Shown: positions 9,799-20,205 of the stretch, piece by piece
Position numbering within the stretch: position 1 is the stretch's first letter
How the letters are laid out: each line of letters opens with the position of its first letter
DNA from: Rhynchopus euleeides
Lineage: Eukaryota > Euglenozoa > Diplonemea > Diplonemida > Diplonemidae
Direction of reading: 5' to 3'
Assembly (NCBI GenBank): GCA_963210315.1
Contig: OY723275.1
Coordinates: forward strand, 1,302,001-1,366,000
Length of the DNA: 64,000 nucleotides
Translations under genes and position numbers: made by a program
Notes under the pieces: model-generated
The model's input: only the letters and a program-made list of their open reading frames with translations
Database searches by the model: none
Told to the model about the DNA's origin: nothing

Positions 9799-11901
9799 AT
9801 GCATGTGACGCAAAATCGGTATTCGAATTTCCTGCGGCTGCCTGAGATCCAATTCGAGAAGCGCCAGCCCAAGGATGGGCGGCAGGGTGCATCGCAGGAG
9901 AGGCTGCAGCCGACCCCACCTGCGCTGCCTGTCAATGACATCATGCTGCCGATGATCGAGGAGCCGCAGAGCACAGGGGCCGGCACGAAGGCGGTGTTGG
10001 AGCGGAGGCTGGAGCGCGAGCGGCTCCGTGGGGCTATTGTGAAATTTGCGCCGTTCGACGTGTTCCGCGAGTGTCTTTCAATTTTTGCGAAACACCCAGA
10101 GCGGTACGGCCCCCTCTTCAAACTCCTGCAGGATGAGCACCACCGTCTCGTGCAGTCACAGCTGTCGAAGGACGAACGTGTCGCACACATGCCTGGGTCG
10201 TTGTGGGGTGCGCTGACCGGGGCGCACACCGAGTACCAGCACGAGAAGGAATTGCTGCACCAGAAGCAGCGCTTGTTCAAGGAGCTTGACAGCCTCAAGG
10301 CTGAGGTGAGGTTGCAGACCGAACGCGCTGCCTTGGCGACACAGGAGAGAGACGCGCTTCAGGAGAAGTTCGGCGAGATGCAGTTCAAGCTGCAGGAGGC
10401 GGTGGTCACGGCACAGGCGGCCGAGAGAGAGATGATGAAGGTGCGGTCCGACATGGACAAGGTGCAGGGCAAGAATATCCAGCTGCAGACCGTGTTCGAT
10501 GCATATGCCGATGCGGATGAGAAGCAGGCGCAGCGGCATCTCACGCTGCTCCGGCAGGTCGAGGACCTGTCAGAGCAGTGCAAAGAGAGCGACGGGTATC
10601 TGAAGCAGCTGCGAGAGGAGCATTCCTCCTGCGTTGAGAATGCAGAGGCCGCGAAGCTGCGTGAGAACACATTGCAGCAACGCCTTGCAGAGCAGGAACT
10701 TGTGCTCAGCAGCCTCCAGGCTGAGAACAGGTCGCTGCAAGAAAAGGTTGGTGATGCGACGCCCTTCAGCATGCAGGTCGAGAAGAACTGCGAGCACGTG
10801 GTGGAGTTCTTCTTTGGCAAAGGCACCAGCATGGCAGTGCCGAAGTATCTCAGATGGCACGGTAAGGTTCTCAACCGCAAGATGCGAAAAGCGGAGGTCG
10901 AACGCGTCATCTCAGACATCTGGCTCTCCAAGTCCCGTTATGTCGCAGACAAGGGCCCCATGACGCTGGCAGACTTCTTCACTTTGTACATCACCGAGAA
11001 CTTCTCAGACGCCTACCAGCAGATGGAGTTTGCGTACTCCTTGATTTACGGTGCGGACCGTTACAAGTCTGACTCCGACTGCGAGCTGTTCCTCGCTGTC
11101 CTGCGGTACGAGGTCCCTGAGGAGGTGTACTTCGATCAGTTGCAGATGCTGGCGGACTTTAAGAACTGCTTTGAGGAGAATGACATCGCGCTGCACAAGG
11201 AGAAAACGGGGTTCCTCCCCATCTGCACTATTAAGAAAACGTTCCACGTGGTCCTGCCCGCGCTGTCCTCCTGGCGCTACCAGGCGCTGTGCAAAGGTCT
11301 CAAGCAGACGGCCCCGAATGCTTCCAGCACCACGAAGATCAGCTACACGGCACTCTTCCTCAGCGACAAGGACGGCGATCAGACACCTTTGATGGAGGAG
11401 CTGCGAGATGGGCACCTACACTCCATACAGGCCTACATTGCAGACATCTGTGAGGAGGTGCATAAGGTAGCTGTTGACGAGTGCGTCACATGGCAGCACA
11501 TCCGCGATGCTATCAAGCGCCTGGATCCCGCTGTCGATGACGATCTGATGAAGAAGCGATTGATTGCAATTTCCAAAGCTGCGAAGTACCCATCACCCTA
11601 CGATGGGACCGGGACGGACAACCTGCTCATGGCCTTCGCCGATGTGCGTGCCTCTTTCGAGAAAGTATTCATCAAGCGAGTCGGCCCCGACCCCACAGGA
11701 GGTGATATGAAATGGGCCCCGCGCACAACAAGTGTCTTCGACTCCACCTTCCTCCCGGAGGCAGACACAGCCGACTCAGATTCAATCGTTCGCCGCAAGC
11801 GGAGCCGCTTCTCGAGCTCTATTACTTCGCTGACACCCTCGACACCCAACGACTCTGTCAGACGCTACGGTAGGATGTCCCGCGCCTCGAAGCATATGTG
11901 A
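9799..11901 (+). CDS. TSNAXIP1-like coiled-coil protein, probably flagellar
   Basis: Encodes 700 residues from ATG 9799. Residues about 79-120 (FAPFDVFRECLSIFAKHPER and the following YGPLFKLLQDEH) match the pattern of the N-terminal domain of translin-associated factor X-interacting protein 1, a family found mainly in ciliated or flagellated eukaryotes. A coiled coil follows at about 145-325, then a mostly helical C-terminal half. Residues about 523-534 (DKDGDQTPLMEE) fit an EF-hand calcium loop, though no paired hand was identified. The Ser/Thr/Arg-rich C-terminus is probably disordered. I chose ATG 9799 because TGCCTGCAG at 9736-9744 is a good trans-splice acceptor and the frame upstream opens only at a GTG. 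The gene begins about 190 bases after the myosin-like gene. Confidence 0.8.
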   Translation: MHVTQNRYSNFLRLPEIQFEKRQPKDGRQGASQERLQPTPPALPVNDIMLPMIEEPQSTGAGTKAVLERRLERERLRGAIVKFAPFDVFRECLSIFAKHPERYGPLFKLLQDEHHRLVQSQLSKDERVAHMPGSLWGALTGAHTEYQHEKELLHQKQRLFKELDSLKAEVRLQTERAALATQERDALQEKFGEMQFKLQEAVVTAQAAEREMMKVRSDMDKVQGKNIQLQTVFDAYADADEKQAQRHLTLLRQVEDLSEQCKESDGYLKQLREEHSSCVENAEAAKLRENTLQQRLAEQELVLSSLQAENRSLQEKVGDATPFSMQVEKNCEHVVEFFFGKGTSMAVPKYLRWHGKVLNRKMRKAEVERVISDIWLSKSRYVADKGPMTLADFFTLYITENFSDAYQQMEFAYSLIYGADRYKSDSDCELFLAVLRYEVPEEVYFDQLQMLADFKNCFEENDIALHKEKTGFLPICTIKKTFHVVLPALSSWRYQALCKGLKQTAPNASSTTKISYTALFLSDKDGDQTPLMEELRDGHLHSIQAYIADICEEVHKVAVDECVTWQHIRDAIKRLDPAVDDDLMKKRLIAISKAAKYPSPYDGTGTDNLLMAFADVRASFEKVFIKRVGPDPTGGDMKWAPRTTSVFDSTFLPEADTADSDSIVRRKRSRFSSSITSLTPSTPNDSVRRYGRMSRASKHM

Positions 11902-12673
11902 CGCTTTTCAGCGTACATAGCAGGGCTGTGCCATTGGGAACCAGGATGGTTAGGGTGTGTCGTCGCCTTGCGATTCTTTTTGATCTTTGCGGGTAGAGCA
12001 TCCAGGGTTTCTGAGGGTGAGGCCTGAGCAGATACCGCCATGTGATGTTTTTACTGATTACGAGCGACAAAACCAAGTCGCGAAGGAAATTTTTGTAGCA
12101 ACACATCATTGAGACAGCAATGTGTGTTCAACAACAATGCTTTCGGATCATTTCTTTACAGTCGCTGGGGTGCTTCTTCTTATTGAACCGGGATGAACCG
12201 ACAATGTGGGTCGGTGTTCGTCTCTCCGCAGACAGGACAGAATCCCAACCCCCAACCCCCCCCCCCCCCCATCTTCGGAAACCTCCGTTGCCACGGAATC
12301 CTTTCCTTGGGGTGTCGCGCGCTGCGTGACGTTGCCCTGTATTTTGTACAATTCTTGCCTTCATGCCTTGGACGTTGTGCCTCGGGCAACAGCGGGGTGG
12401 TCCTGTCGACCTGGCCCAGGTTGCCACACCGTGCTGCTAACATAGGGATCAGACGGGGAGCGTGCCCCCGTCCCCCGGCATATGCGCGTGCACCGGTGAA
12501 GGTTTCTCTCAGAGCGTGATCTCAGATTCTGTCCCGCAACAACTCAGAGCTGTACCCACGTCCCCACCCACGGACCCTCTGACACCCTGTTCATCATCCG
12601 AGTGTCGCTTATTTTCGCAGCTGATGTTTGCCGCAGTGTCTTCCACCCACACCAGGCAACAGGTTCAGGGCGG
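11902..12673. other. Intergenic region
   Basis: About 770 bases with no gene. It contains a short poly-C run near 12257-12270. A CCACACCAG tract near 12650 may be the trans-splice acceptor for the next gene. At about 12072 there is a short word, AAGTCGCGAAGGAA, also present near 45100. Confidence 0.5.
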
Positions 12674-14483
12674 ATGGTGAGTCGAGGAAATGACCCACAA
12701 CCTGCTAGCATGAACGGGCACGGGAGGGCCCCCCAACAGGCGATGTACCGGAGGGGCGCAGGGGAAGCACATGGCCGCGACACAGAGGGGACGCTGCAAG
12801 AGAGGTGTGTTGTCACAGGCAGCCATGCCGAGAAGGGCCGGCGTGCGTGGGGTGGGGAGTGACTGACACGGCGTGCGGGAGCAGCCCCACACCCCCCCAC
12901 ACCCCCACCCACCCCAACACCCACACCCCACAGCTTGACGAAGCTCTGTGCGGAGCTGGACGCTGCCCATGAGCGGGGGCTTTCGCCTTTCGGCAACGGT
13001 GGGGTGTGCCTGCAGCCAACCTCTGTGCGACATGCGCTGCACTCCGAAGCGAGGGAGCTCAGCCGAGACCGCGAGAGGGAGCGGGTAGACCGCGAGCTGC
13101 ACTCCTCCACCACGACGTCGGTCGACCTCGCGGGGCACTCCGACTCGTCGCCCACATCCGCATCGCCCCCCAACAAGCGTCTCCCCGAGCGTGCTACTCG
13201 GCGCACCGCTTCGCAGGGCTCGCAGGGCAGGCTGTATGCGAATGTCTCGCCGCGGTATATGCATTCGCAGCACCGATCCCCCTCCCCGCGCCCTTCGGGG
13301 GAGAAGGCGGCCGACCCGCTGCTCGAGAGGCACAAGCGGATGATCGCAGAGAATGGGTATGGGAAGACGCAGCCGCGGCTCTACAACATCAGCGAGGATC
13401 GGCGGGAGTCTCGCCGGCTGAAGCAGCAAGAACTGATGCTGCGACGACCCAAAGATGAGGTTCTATCGAAGCACAAACAGATGCAGCGGCGCCTGGGGTA
13501 CGACTCGGTGTCGTCGCGCCTCTTCCACAACACCTTCGGGATCACGAGCCCGGAGCCACGTGTCGCGTCGCCGGCGCATCGCTCGCGGAGCGGGGGCCGG
13601 GCACGCAAGACGCGTAGTGCATCCCCTCGCCCCTCCACGGCCTCCACAGCCAGGTCATCCTCGGCACAGTCGCATCAGTCCCGGGGGAGTGCATCTGGGA
13701 TGAACAGCGCGGGCATGCCAGCCTCGCCTCTGAAGGCTTCCCCGCACAGCTCGAAGAAGTCGAAGCGTGCCAAGGAGACATCCGCGGTCAACGCGTCTCT
13801 GTGCAACGGCGGGTCCTGGGAGGAGGTGGCTGCACTGCTAAAGTCAGCATCCGCTTCCGAGAGGGAGGGGAACTTCAACGGCGCGGAGAAGATGCACCTC
13901 GAGGTGCTGAAGATCCGCAGGAAGACCCTGGGTGGTGACCACCCGTCGGTATGCAGGCGGTGCGGGGGGTGCCTCTGCTGTGTTGTGTTTCTCCTGTCCT
14001 GAAGCCCCCCTTTTTTTTTGACTCTTCGACAAAACCCCATCCCGCTGCCGCCACCGCCACCACCCACAGATTGTCGCATCGCTTCTGGGTTTAGGCCTCC
14101 TGTCAGAGGCAGGGAGTAGGTGGCCTGCAGGTGTCGTATTCTACACGGAGGCTCTGCAGCTGGGGCGCCGCCACATGAAGTCAGGGAAGAACGTTGACAT
14201 GCACCGCATCATGCTGGGCCTGGGAAAGTGCCTGCATATGGCTGGGCGCAATGCAGAAGCAGAGCCCATGCTCCGCGACATGCTGCGCCATGCATCAGAA
14301 AAGCACCCCCCTGACCACCCGCTCGTCTGCCTCGGCCGCTACTGGCTGTCGCAGGCCCTGCTGGAGGGCCCCAATGAGGGTGAGGCTGAGCAGCTGGCGA
14401 AGGTCAACAAGGCTATGGGTTTCACCATCCCGACACCGCGTTCCCCGCTGCGCATATCGCACGCCACAGCGACCCAGACCTGA
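12674..14483 (+). CDS. TPR-repeat protein with basic Ser/Arg-rich N-terminus (three exons)
   Basis: Exons 12674-12804, 12934-13948 and 14070-14483 join in frame to 519 residues. The N-terminal two thirds is basic, low-complexity and Ser/Pro/Arg-rich. It contains three short RLY/RLF motifs (GRLYAN near 141, PRLYNI near 191, SRLFHN near 237). Residues about 338-500 form tetratricopeptide repeats of the kinesin-light-chain type: EREGNFNGAEKMHLEVLKIR, the junction LGGDHPS-IVASLLGLG spanning intron 2, and LGKCLHMAGRNAEAEPMLRD. TPRs normally act as protein-protein scaffolds. Exon 3 is solid because splicing restores a TPR across the junction. Exon 1 is less certain: it was chosen for its ATG, an upstream acceptor-like tract and matching phase, but its donor GTGTGT departs from the other introns. 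Confidence 0.75.
12805..12933 (+). other. Intron 1 of the TPR gene
   Basis: 129 nt, donor GTGTGT (weaker than the GTATGY seen elsewhere) and acceptor CCCCACAG after a C/A-rich tract. The phase works: AG plus C gives Ser at the junction. The acceptor is convincing; the donor is the best of few candidates. Confidence 0.55.
13949..14069 (+). other. Intron 2 of the TPR gene
   Basis: 121 nt, donor GTATGC and acceptor CACCCACAG, phase 0. Without splicing the frame stops within the intron at about 14000. With splicing the conserved LGGDHPS...LLGLG TPR pattern is restored. Confidence 0.9.
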
Positions 14484-14955
14484 GACTCTGGGTTCGCGAG
14501 GTGTGGTGTGCACAGACAGAGGAGTCTGGAAGATATTTTTAACCAGGAGCGTGGGTCTTTACGTCGGGCCGTGGGGAGAGGGGGTATGGGTGTGAGTGGG
14601 GCACTTTGGAGGAAGCGAGAGAGAGAGAGAGGGGGGGGGGGTGTGCATAGAGAGGTGCGTTCGGCGCCACTAAACAATATTCGCGCATGTGTGTGCGATG
14701 TAATCCATGTTTGTCTCGGTGTAAATCACGCTGCTCGTGCGAGAGGGGGAGAGATGATGGAGAGATGTATGATTTTCCCCTCTCACGTGCCGCCATTTGC
14801 TCTGGTTGGTGCTTTCGTCAGCTGGTGCGTCAGGGGGGCAGCACGCGCCAGCGGCACGCTGCCAGATCGCCTCGAGACAGAGGGAGAGTGTGTGTAATGG
14901 GTGTTCTCTTCAATGGGATGTCCAGGATTTAAGTTAATTTTTTTGCAGGAGGGTG

Positions 14956-14992
<37 letters not shown>

Positions 14993-15757
14993 TGTGCATT
15001 GCTACCCATACCCCCGCGGAACCCGCTTCTCCATCTCGCCAGAATCCCCAGAAAACGTTCCCTCAAGGCTGTGTCTTCTTAAACCCTTCTTCGCTTTTCG
15101 GTGACATGTGCATCAGCTTCCCTGGTCGACTCGCCCAGTTCCACCGGCCTTTTCTCCAGAAGGAGGCTGAGTGCCCTTGTGGTTTTTTCCCGCCCTTCTG
15201 TGTGCGTGAGGGGTCACCGATCTCCCAGCCCCTCCCAGCCCCATTCAATAGGGCTCGTCGTTGCCGTTCATTCAGTTGCCTGGAATTAGCTCCTCCAGGT
15301 GTATTTGCTGCCCCGTCAGCGTCTGCAGCCTCTTCGAGACTTGGTGCTGATGCTGGTTGGTTCGTTCCCATATGTTTTCACGTTTCGCTGGAAACCAGAC
15401 AGATCAGATGGGACCGGGTTTCCTGTTTTTCTTTAGCACACGTCGCTCTGAGCGGGTGTCGCATCGTATTGTATGCTCTTGTGCTCCTCACTCACAACCA
15501 CCAGACCGCCGTCAGCCGTGTGTGTGTGGAGGCGTCACCGCGAAGAGGGTAGTGTATTAAAGTGCTGGTTCATCATTTATTTCCGCCTCTCTGCTTGGGC
15601 GAGGCATTCGTGATCTACCAAGACGCAATGCCCGCGAAGCAGAGACGGGGAGACACGGGAATGTACGTCACTGCCTGACGGTCTTGCACATCAGGGCGGT
15701 GCGTCCACCCGCATCCCATTCCGAAAAGTCCGGATCCGAATATCTCCAATTTACAAA
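14484..15757. other. Gene-free region with GA repeats
   Basis: No gene is supported. Short (GA)n runs lie near 14617-14630 and at about 14959-14986, and a G run near 14631-14641. Composition is mixed, with no recognisable domain in any frame. Confidence 0.5.
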
Positions 15758-16748
15758 CTCCAGACCAGGGGATAAGATAGGTCTGGTTTTCCGGTTTTCA
15801 AAACCAGGGTTTCCCGGTTCCCGGTTTTCTGGAAAAAAAAAAAAGGTCGGTCTCATTTTTGGCGGTTTTTCTTGTGACTTTGGGACAGTAAAACAGTCAG
15901 AAAAAACGCCATAAAAAAATAGAAAGTGACCCCATCGTGATCCGCACAGAGCTCAAATAGTCCAAAGAAGGCAGAGAAGCGGAGAAGAAAAATGGACCTA
16001 GCGGATGGCCCGGTGGGTGGTGACCTCGTCATGCAGGTCTCTTCTGTTTTGAAGGTGCACACATGGTGGACTCCAGCCACCATGTCTAAGAGGGAGTCTA
16101 AGACTGCAGTCTGGAGGGCTGAGACGAGAACACGAACGACTTTCAAGCAGTCTTGAAGGTCGCCAAGCCTATTGGGGGCAACTAACAGATGAGATTTGTT
16201 TGTTGCCTGTCGTCACAGCTAGGTGCCCATCTCCTCGATAACGGAATGTGTGCAGAGATCTCGTGGACCCTTTGGCCATTCTGTCGTGCACCCACTCCAC
16301 CCACAACGCACACCTGTCACGAGTGGTCGCTCCCCCGTCCTCCTCCACCCTGAAGGTTGAACCCTCAAGGACCAGTGATCTCCTGCTGGCCGGGCTGCGA
16401 TACAGCGAAGCCTTCCTACTTACAAGCGAATCCAGACTGTAGTGAACAGATGTTCACTACCGTGGCCTCCGGCGGCTGGGGGGCTCCGCCCCCCAGACCC
16501 CCCTGTGTAAAAGCATTGCACCAGACCGGTTTTTTGGTCGAGAGTCCAAACTTTCAAAGCAGCTGCTGCGCCTGCCCCACCAAGCAGCCTCAGTACGACA
16601 GGACGCGCGCAGGCACCGGGCCTTCTCAGACTCTGGGAGGGTTTGCGCGGGTCGCGCGCGCCGAAGGCGCGCGCGAAAAATTTTCAAAACCAGAAAAACC
16701 GGAAAACGGTGCCAGAAAAAAAGTCTATCTTATACCCTGTCCAGACTC
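15758..16748. mobile_element. Inverted-repeat element, non-coding
   Basis: Imperfect terminal inverted repeats of about 22 bp: ACTCCAGACCAGGGGATAAG at the left matches the complement of a sequence at about 16722-16748 (AGTCTGGACAGGGTATAAG on the other strand). Just inside both ends lie related runs of CCGGTTTT and TTTTCAAAACCAG words in opposite orientation. Smaller palindromes occur inside (AGTGAACAGATGTTCACT near 16441-16458; CGCGCGCCGAAGGCGCGCG near 16656). No transposase frame is present; probably a decayed non-autonomous element. Confidence 0.55.
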
Positions 16749-17536
16749 CTCGAAAAATAAGTACATCAGCTCAACTAACTCTGCACGACAACTGGCGTGG
16801 TGCTGGCACTCGGAAGCCCGCGCTTCTTCGTTAGCGACCCCAGTTCCAACGAAGCCTTTTCTCACTGGTCATGACATGCCGCCTTGTCAACGACACAAGA
16901 CCCGCACGGAAACAAGTGGGGGTCTGTGTGATTGCCCGATATATCTCTCTCTCTTTGCGGTGCAGCACACCCAGCCCTCCTGTGCCACTTAGCTTCATCG
17001 GGACGCCTTAGGTTGAGTTGCCGCTTGGCTCGATCCGCTGAGGTGCCCGAGGCGAGACCACCGACGTGGTCTGTGGTGGTGATGTGCGTTGCAGGGGTCT
17101 CGGTGTGTGTGTCGACAACACTATAGTTTCGGCAACAAGCCCGATTGTTCACCGGTGATCGAATCCCAGGAAATCATTTGCCATGGCGGCTGAGGGGTGT
17201 CGAGCCGAGATCCCTGGTGTGTTGCGTGTGCGCATTCTATTATCTATTGGGCGGGAGGGAGGGGGGGAGGCGGCGCAGTTTTAAGTAACCACCGACATCG
17301 TACGTAGAGCATGTCACAAGCCAACCATGGAACGGGACCCTGCCGCCCCACACCCGACCTGAAAGGCGAAAGCTGCTCACAAAAGCTTCGCACATGCATT
17401 GCTCTTAGCCTCTCTCACTGTGTGTACGAGCACGCACGGCTCAGGGCACCATCTGTTCGAAGCCACCCAGTCGGCTCATGCAGGCACCACCACCACCACC
17501 ACAGCGTGTCCCCCCACCCTCTGCACCAACCCTCCG
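16749..17536. other. Intergenic region upstream of the DUF2252 gene
   Basis: No gene is seen. A G-rich run lies near 17248-17273. The segment before the next gene is C/A-rich with CAC repeats, and CTCATGCAG near 17475-17483 could be a trans-splice acceptor. Confidence 0.45.
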
Positions 17537-18964
17537 ATGCACCGGGCACTGTGCGTGCTGCTGGGCGCCTCGCTGTGTGCGGGGCAGGGCTTCACTGCAG
17601 CGGGTGGTGCTGAGCGGGATGCCTTCCTCCGCAGTAGCCTGCAGGCGGCGAACGGGTGGCTCAGCGAAGAGGTGCGCAGGGAGAAGTATGACAAGATGGG
17701 GGCGTCGGTCTTCTCCTTCTTCCGTGGGACGGCACACCTCTACTACGCTGATCTGCAGGCACAGGGGGTGCGTGGGCGGAGCAGCTTCGCCCCGGCTGGC
17801 ACCACAGTGTGGGTGCAGGGGGACATGCACACCGAGAACATCGGGATTTTCCAGGACGACGCGGGGGAGATTGTTGCGGACCTGAACGACTTTGACGAGG
17901 GTGGTGTTACGACCTACCTCAACGACGTGTGGCGCTTCGCCGCGTCCATTGTGCTTGTTGCGGAGAGGCGCGAGGGTTTCAGCAGCGCCGAGATTAACGG
18001 TTTCATCGACACCTTCACACAGAGGTATCTCAGCGCCCTGCAGGGGTACCGTGGGAACAACAACGAGGTGACGGTGAAGTTCACCTCTGCCAACACCTAC
18101 GGCGGGCTGGACAGCGCGTTGCTGCAGGTGCAGGAGAGCAAGAGCCGCGGGAAGATGCTGGAGAAGTGGACGGAGATGACGCCCGAAGGTCGCCGCATGC
18201 GGGTCTCCTACAAGAAGCTTGCAGCAGTCCCAGAGGAGCTGACGCAGGCCCTGACCAACGGGATCGGGTTCCAGTACCACCGCAACCTCACAGGCGGCTC
18301 TGCCTTGCAGGGGAAGCTGGGGCACTTCGCAGTGAAGAGCGTTGCACAGCGCCTGCGTGCAGGGACAGGGTCGTACGGCACACCGCGGTACTACGTGCTG
18401 GTGGAGGGCCCGACGATGTCTGAGGATGACGACATCATCCTGGACGTGAAGCAGCAGACCGACCCGTCGGTGACCCCCTACCTGCCGCAGGCAGAGAAGG
18501 ATGCTGTTGCGTCACGCTGGCAGGGCGGCTGCCGCGTCGCCGTCGCACAGGCTGCGCTGCGGAACAACGAGGACAACCACCTGGGGTGCCTGCAGGTGGG
18601 TGCACAGTCCTTCTCGGTGCGCCAGCGGTCTCCCTTCAAGGAGGACTTCGACACCACGCAGCTGACGTCGGCGGCGCAGATGACGCAGATGTGCGAGCAG
18701 TGGGGTGCCATCATCGCTGCTGCACACGCCAGGTCGGACAACGACTTCAACCCGAATGTCATCCCGCACAGCTTCGAAGAGGGGGTGCACGGGGCCACTG
18801 CCGGGCGTGTTGCTGCCTTCCAGAAGGACATTCGTGACTTTGCCATTGGATATGCCGCACAGGCCAAGATCGACTACGGGCTGTTCCAGCAGATCTTGGA
18901 TGGGGGTGAAGGTGGCGGTGACGACGGGGAAGATGGTGAGGATGTGGACCCGGACGACGACTAG
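17537..18964 (+). CDS. DUF2252 family protein with signal peptide
   Basis: Encodes 475 residues from ATG 17537. Residues 1 to about 20 (MHRALCVLLGASLCAGQG) form a plausible signal peptide. The rest matches DUF2252: WVQGDMHTENIGIF at about 92-105, then VADLNDFDEGG near 112-122 and a Trp-Arg helix (DVWRFAASIVL). A second conserved-looking block is ALRNNEDNHLGCLQVG near 340. The GDxHxxN plus DFDE pair resembles the catalytic and metal-binding loops of aminoglycoside- and choline-kinase-like enzymes, so a kinase-like fold is a reasonable inference; the substrate is unknown. The C-terminus is a short acidic Gly/Asp tail. Secretion or an endomembrane location is inferred from the signal peptide. 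No introns are needed. Confidence 0.85.
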   Translation: MHRALCVLLGASLCAGQGFTAAGGAERDAFLRSSLQAANGWLSEEVRREKYDKMGASVFSFFRGTAHLYYADLQAQGVRGRSSFAPAGTTVWVQGDMHTENIGIFQDDAGEIVADLNDFDEGGVTTYLNDVWRFAASIVLVAERREGFSSAEINGFIDTFTQRYLSALQGYRGNNNEVTVKFTSANTYGGLDSALLQVQESKSRGKMLEKWTEMTPEGRRMRVSYKKLAAVPEELTQALTNGIGFQYHRNLTGGSALQGKLGHFAVKSVAQRLRAGTGSYGTPRYYVLVEGPTMSEDDDIILDVKQQTDPSVTPYLPQAEKDAVASRWQGGCRVAVAQAALRNNEDNHLGCLQVGAQSFSVRQRSPFKEDFDTTQLTSAAQMTQMCEQWGAIIAAAHARSDNDFNPNVIPHSFEEGVHGATAGRVAAFQKDIRDFAIGYAAQAKIDYGLFQQILDGGEGGGDDGEDGEDVDPDDD

Positions 18965-20205
18965 GAGTTCTATCCCCAGAAGGCAAACTCCGACACCACC
19001 TTGTTTGCTGCATGAGCCCTCTCCCTCTCCCCCCCCCCCCTTTCCGAAGAAGTGCAGCGCACAGATGGCCCATCCTGCAAACAGACCCGATACACCCACC
19101 CTTTATTATTTCCCACAGGAAAGGCACACCCTTTTCGAATCATTCCGGTCTCTCAAATTGCCTCTCCCGGTATGACAGTGCAAAATGCCTGATCGCACTG
19201 TGCCCATTCTTCCCTTCCCTTCTTTTCCCCTTCTGCTGTGCCAACCCTGTGTGCACACCCCGTGTTGCCCAGCAGCTATGCCGATCGCGTCGGCAAGCGA
19301 TGTTGGGCGAGGGGGGTACCCCCGCCACGCTGGCACTTGACCCTTGACCTTTTCCTTGTCCCTGTTTCCTTCCACCGCCCTGTTGCGCAAGATCCGTGAT
19401 ATTTCGGACAGACGAGCACCGGGTGGCTTTTTGAGGATGTGCCATTCTCATTCTCTATTTTCTACAGCACATCTCCCTCGCCTCCACCCAACCGTTCCGG
19501 GCTTCAACGAGCCTGAGAGCCCCACATCATTTCCACACCCCGCTGCGGTTCCTCTGCATTCCCGAAGAAGTTGCCTACGGCTGTGGGCTGTCCTGTGGCA
19601 AACAGGGTGTGCCACCCTGTTTTATGTGGGTGTGAAGGTGTGAATGCAGCTCACTGTTCTGCACTCCAGAGCGAGGGTGTCACCCCGCAATCAAACGCAT
19701 ATCATTTCTATAACGCTTCCAGAACCTGCCACCCTGGCTCTATCAGGCCCAGAAGAGCACTCGCCCTCTGCCCGATCGTCTCATGGCCCCTCGGGAGGCC
19801 CTGCCTGTTGCGCGCTGGGGTTGTCCCGGAGTGAGGCAGTGGCTTTCTCACGGGGGAGGGAGGGGGCGAGGCTCAGCTTTTTTTCACGCATAGTGTCGCT
19901 CGTGCCGTTGGTGTGGGGTGGGGGGACCCGGCATCCAGTAGCAGTCTTAACTGAATTGCACCAGCCGGATCAGCGCACGTCAGGGTGTTATATGGCGGCA
20001 AAATGCCGCTTGCAAAAAAGAGGATGGTCCCCCCCGCCCCGCCCCTCTCCCTCTCCCACTCGCGGATGCCACGCAACTTCTTTTCTCTCTCGCACCCACC
20101 CACCCACCTTGCCCGCTTTCTGCGATACTTCCACCCACTGGCGTGCCCATCCACCCGACACACCCCTTTCTTCTCCAGGACACCCCTTTCACCGCGGGTG
20201 CCCGC
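18965..20205. other. Intergenic region
   Basis: About 1.2 kb without a supportable gene. It is pyrimidine-rich in places (for example 19021-19042). TTTCTTCTCCAG at about 20167-20178 is a probable trans-splice acceptor for the gene starting at 20206. Confidence 0.5.

Noticed and set aside
17150-17170. tRNA-like GATCGAATCCC word
   Set aside because: No matching acceptor stem or anticodon arm could be folded around it; no tRNA was recognised anywhere in the window.
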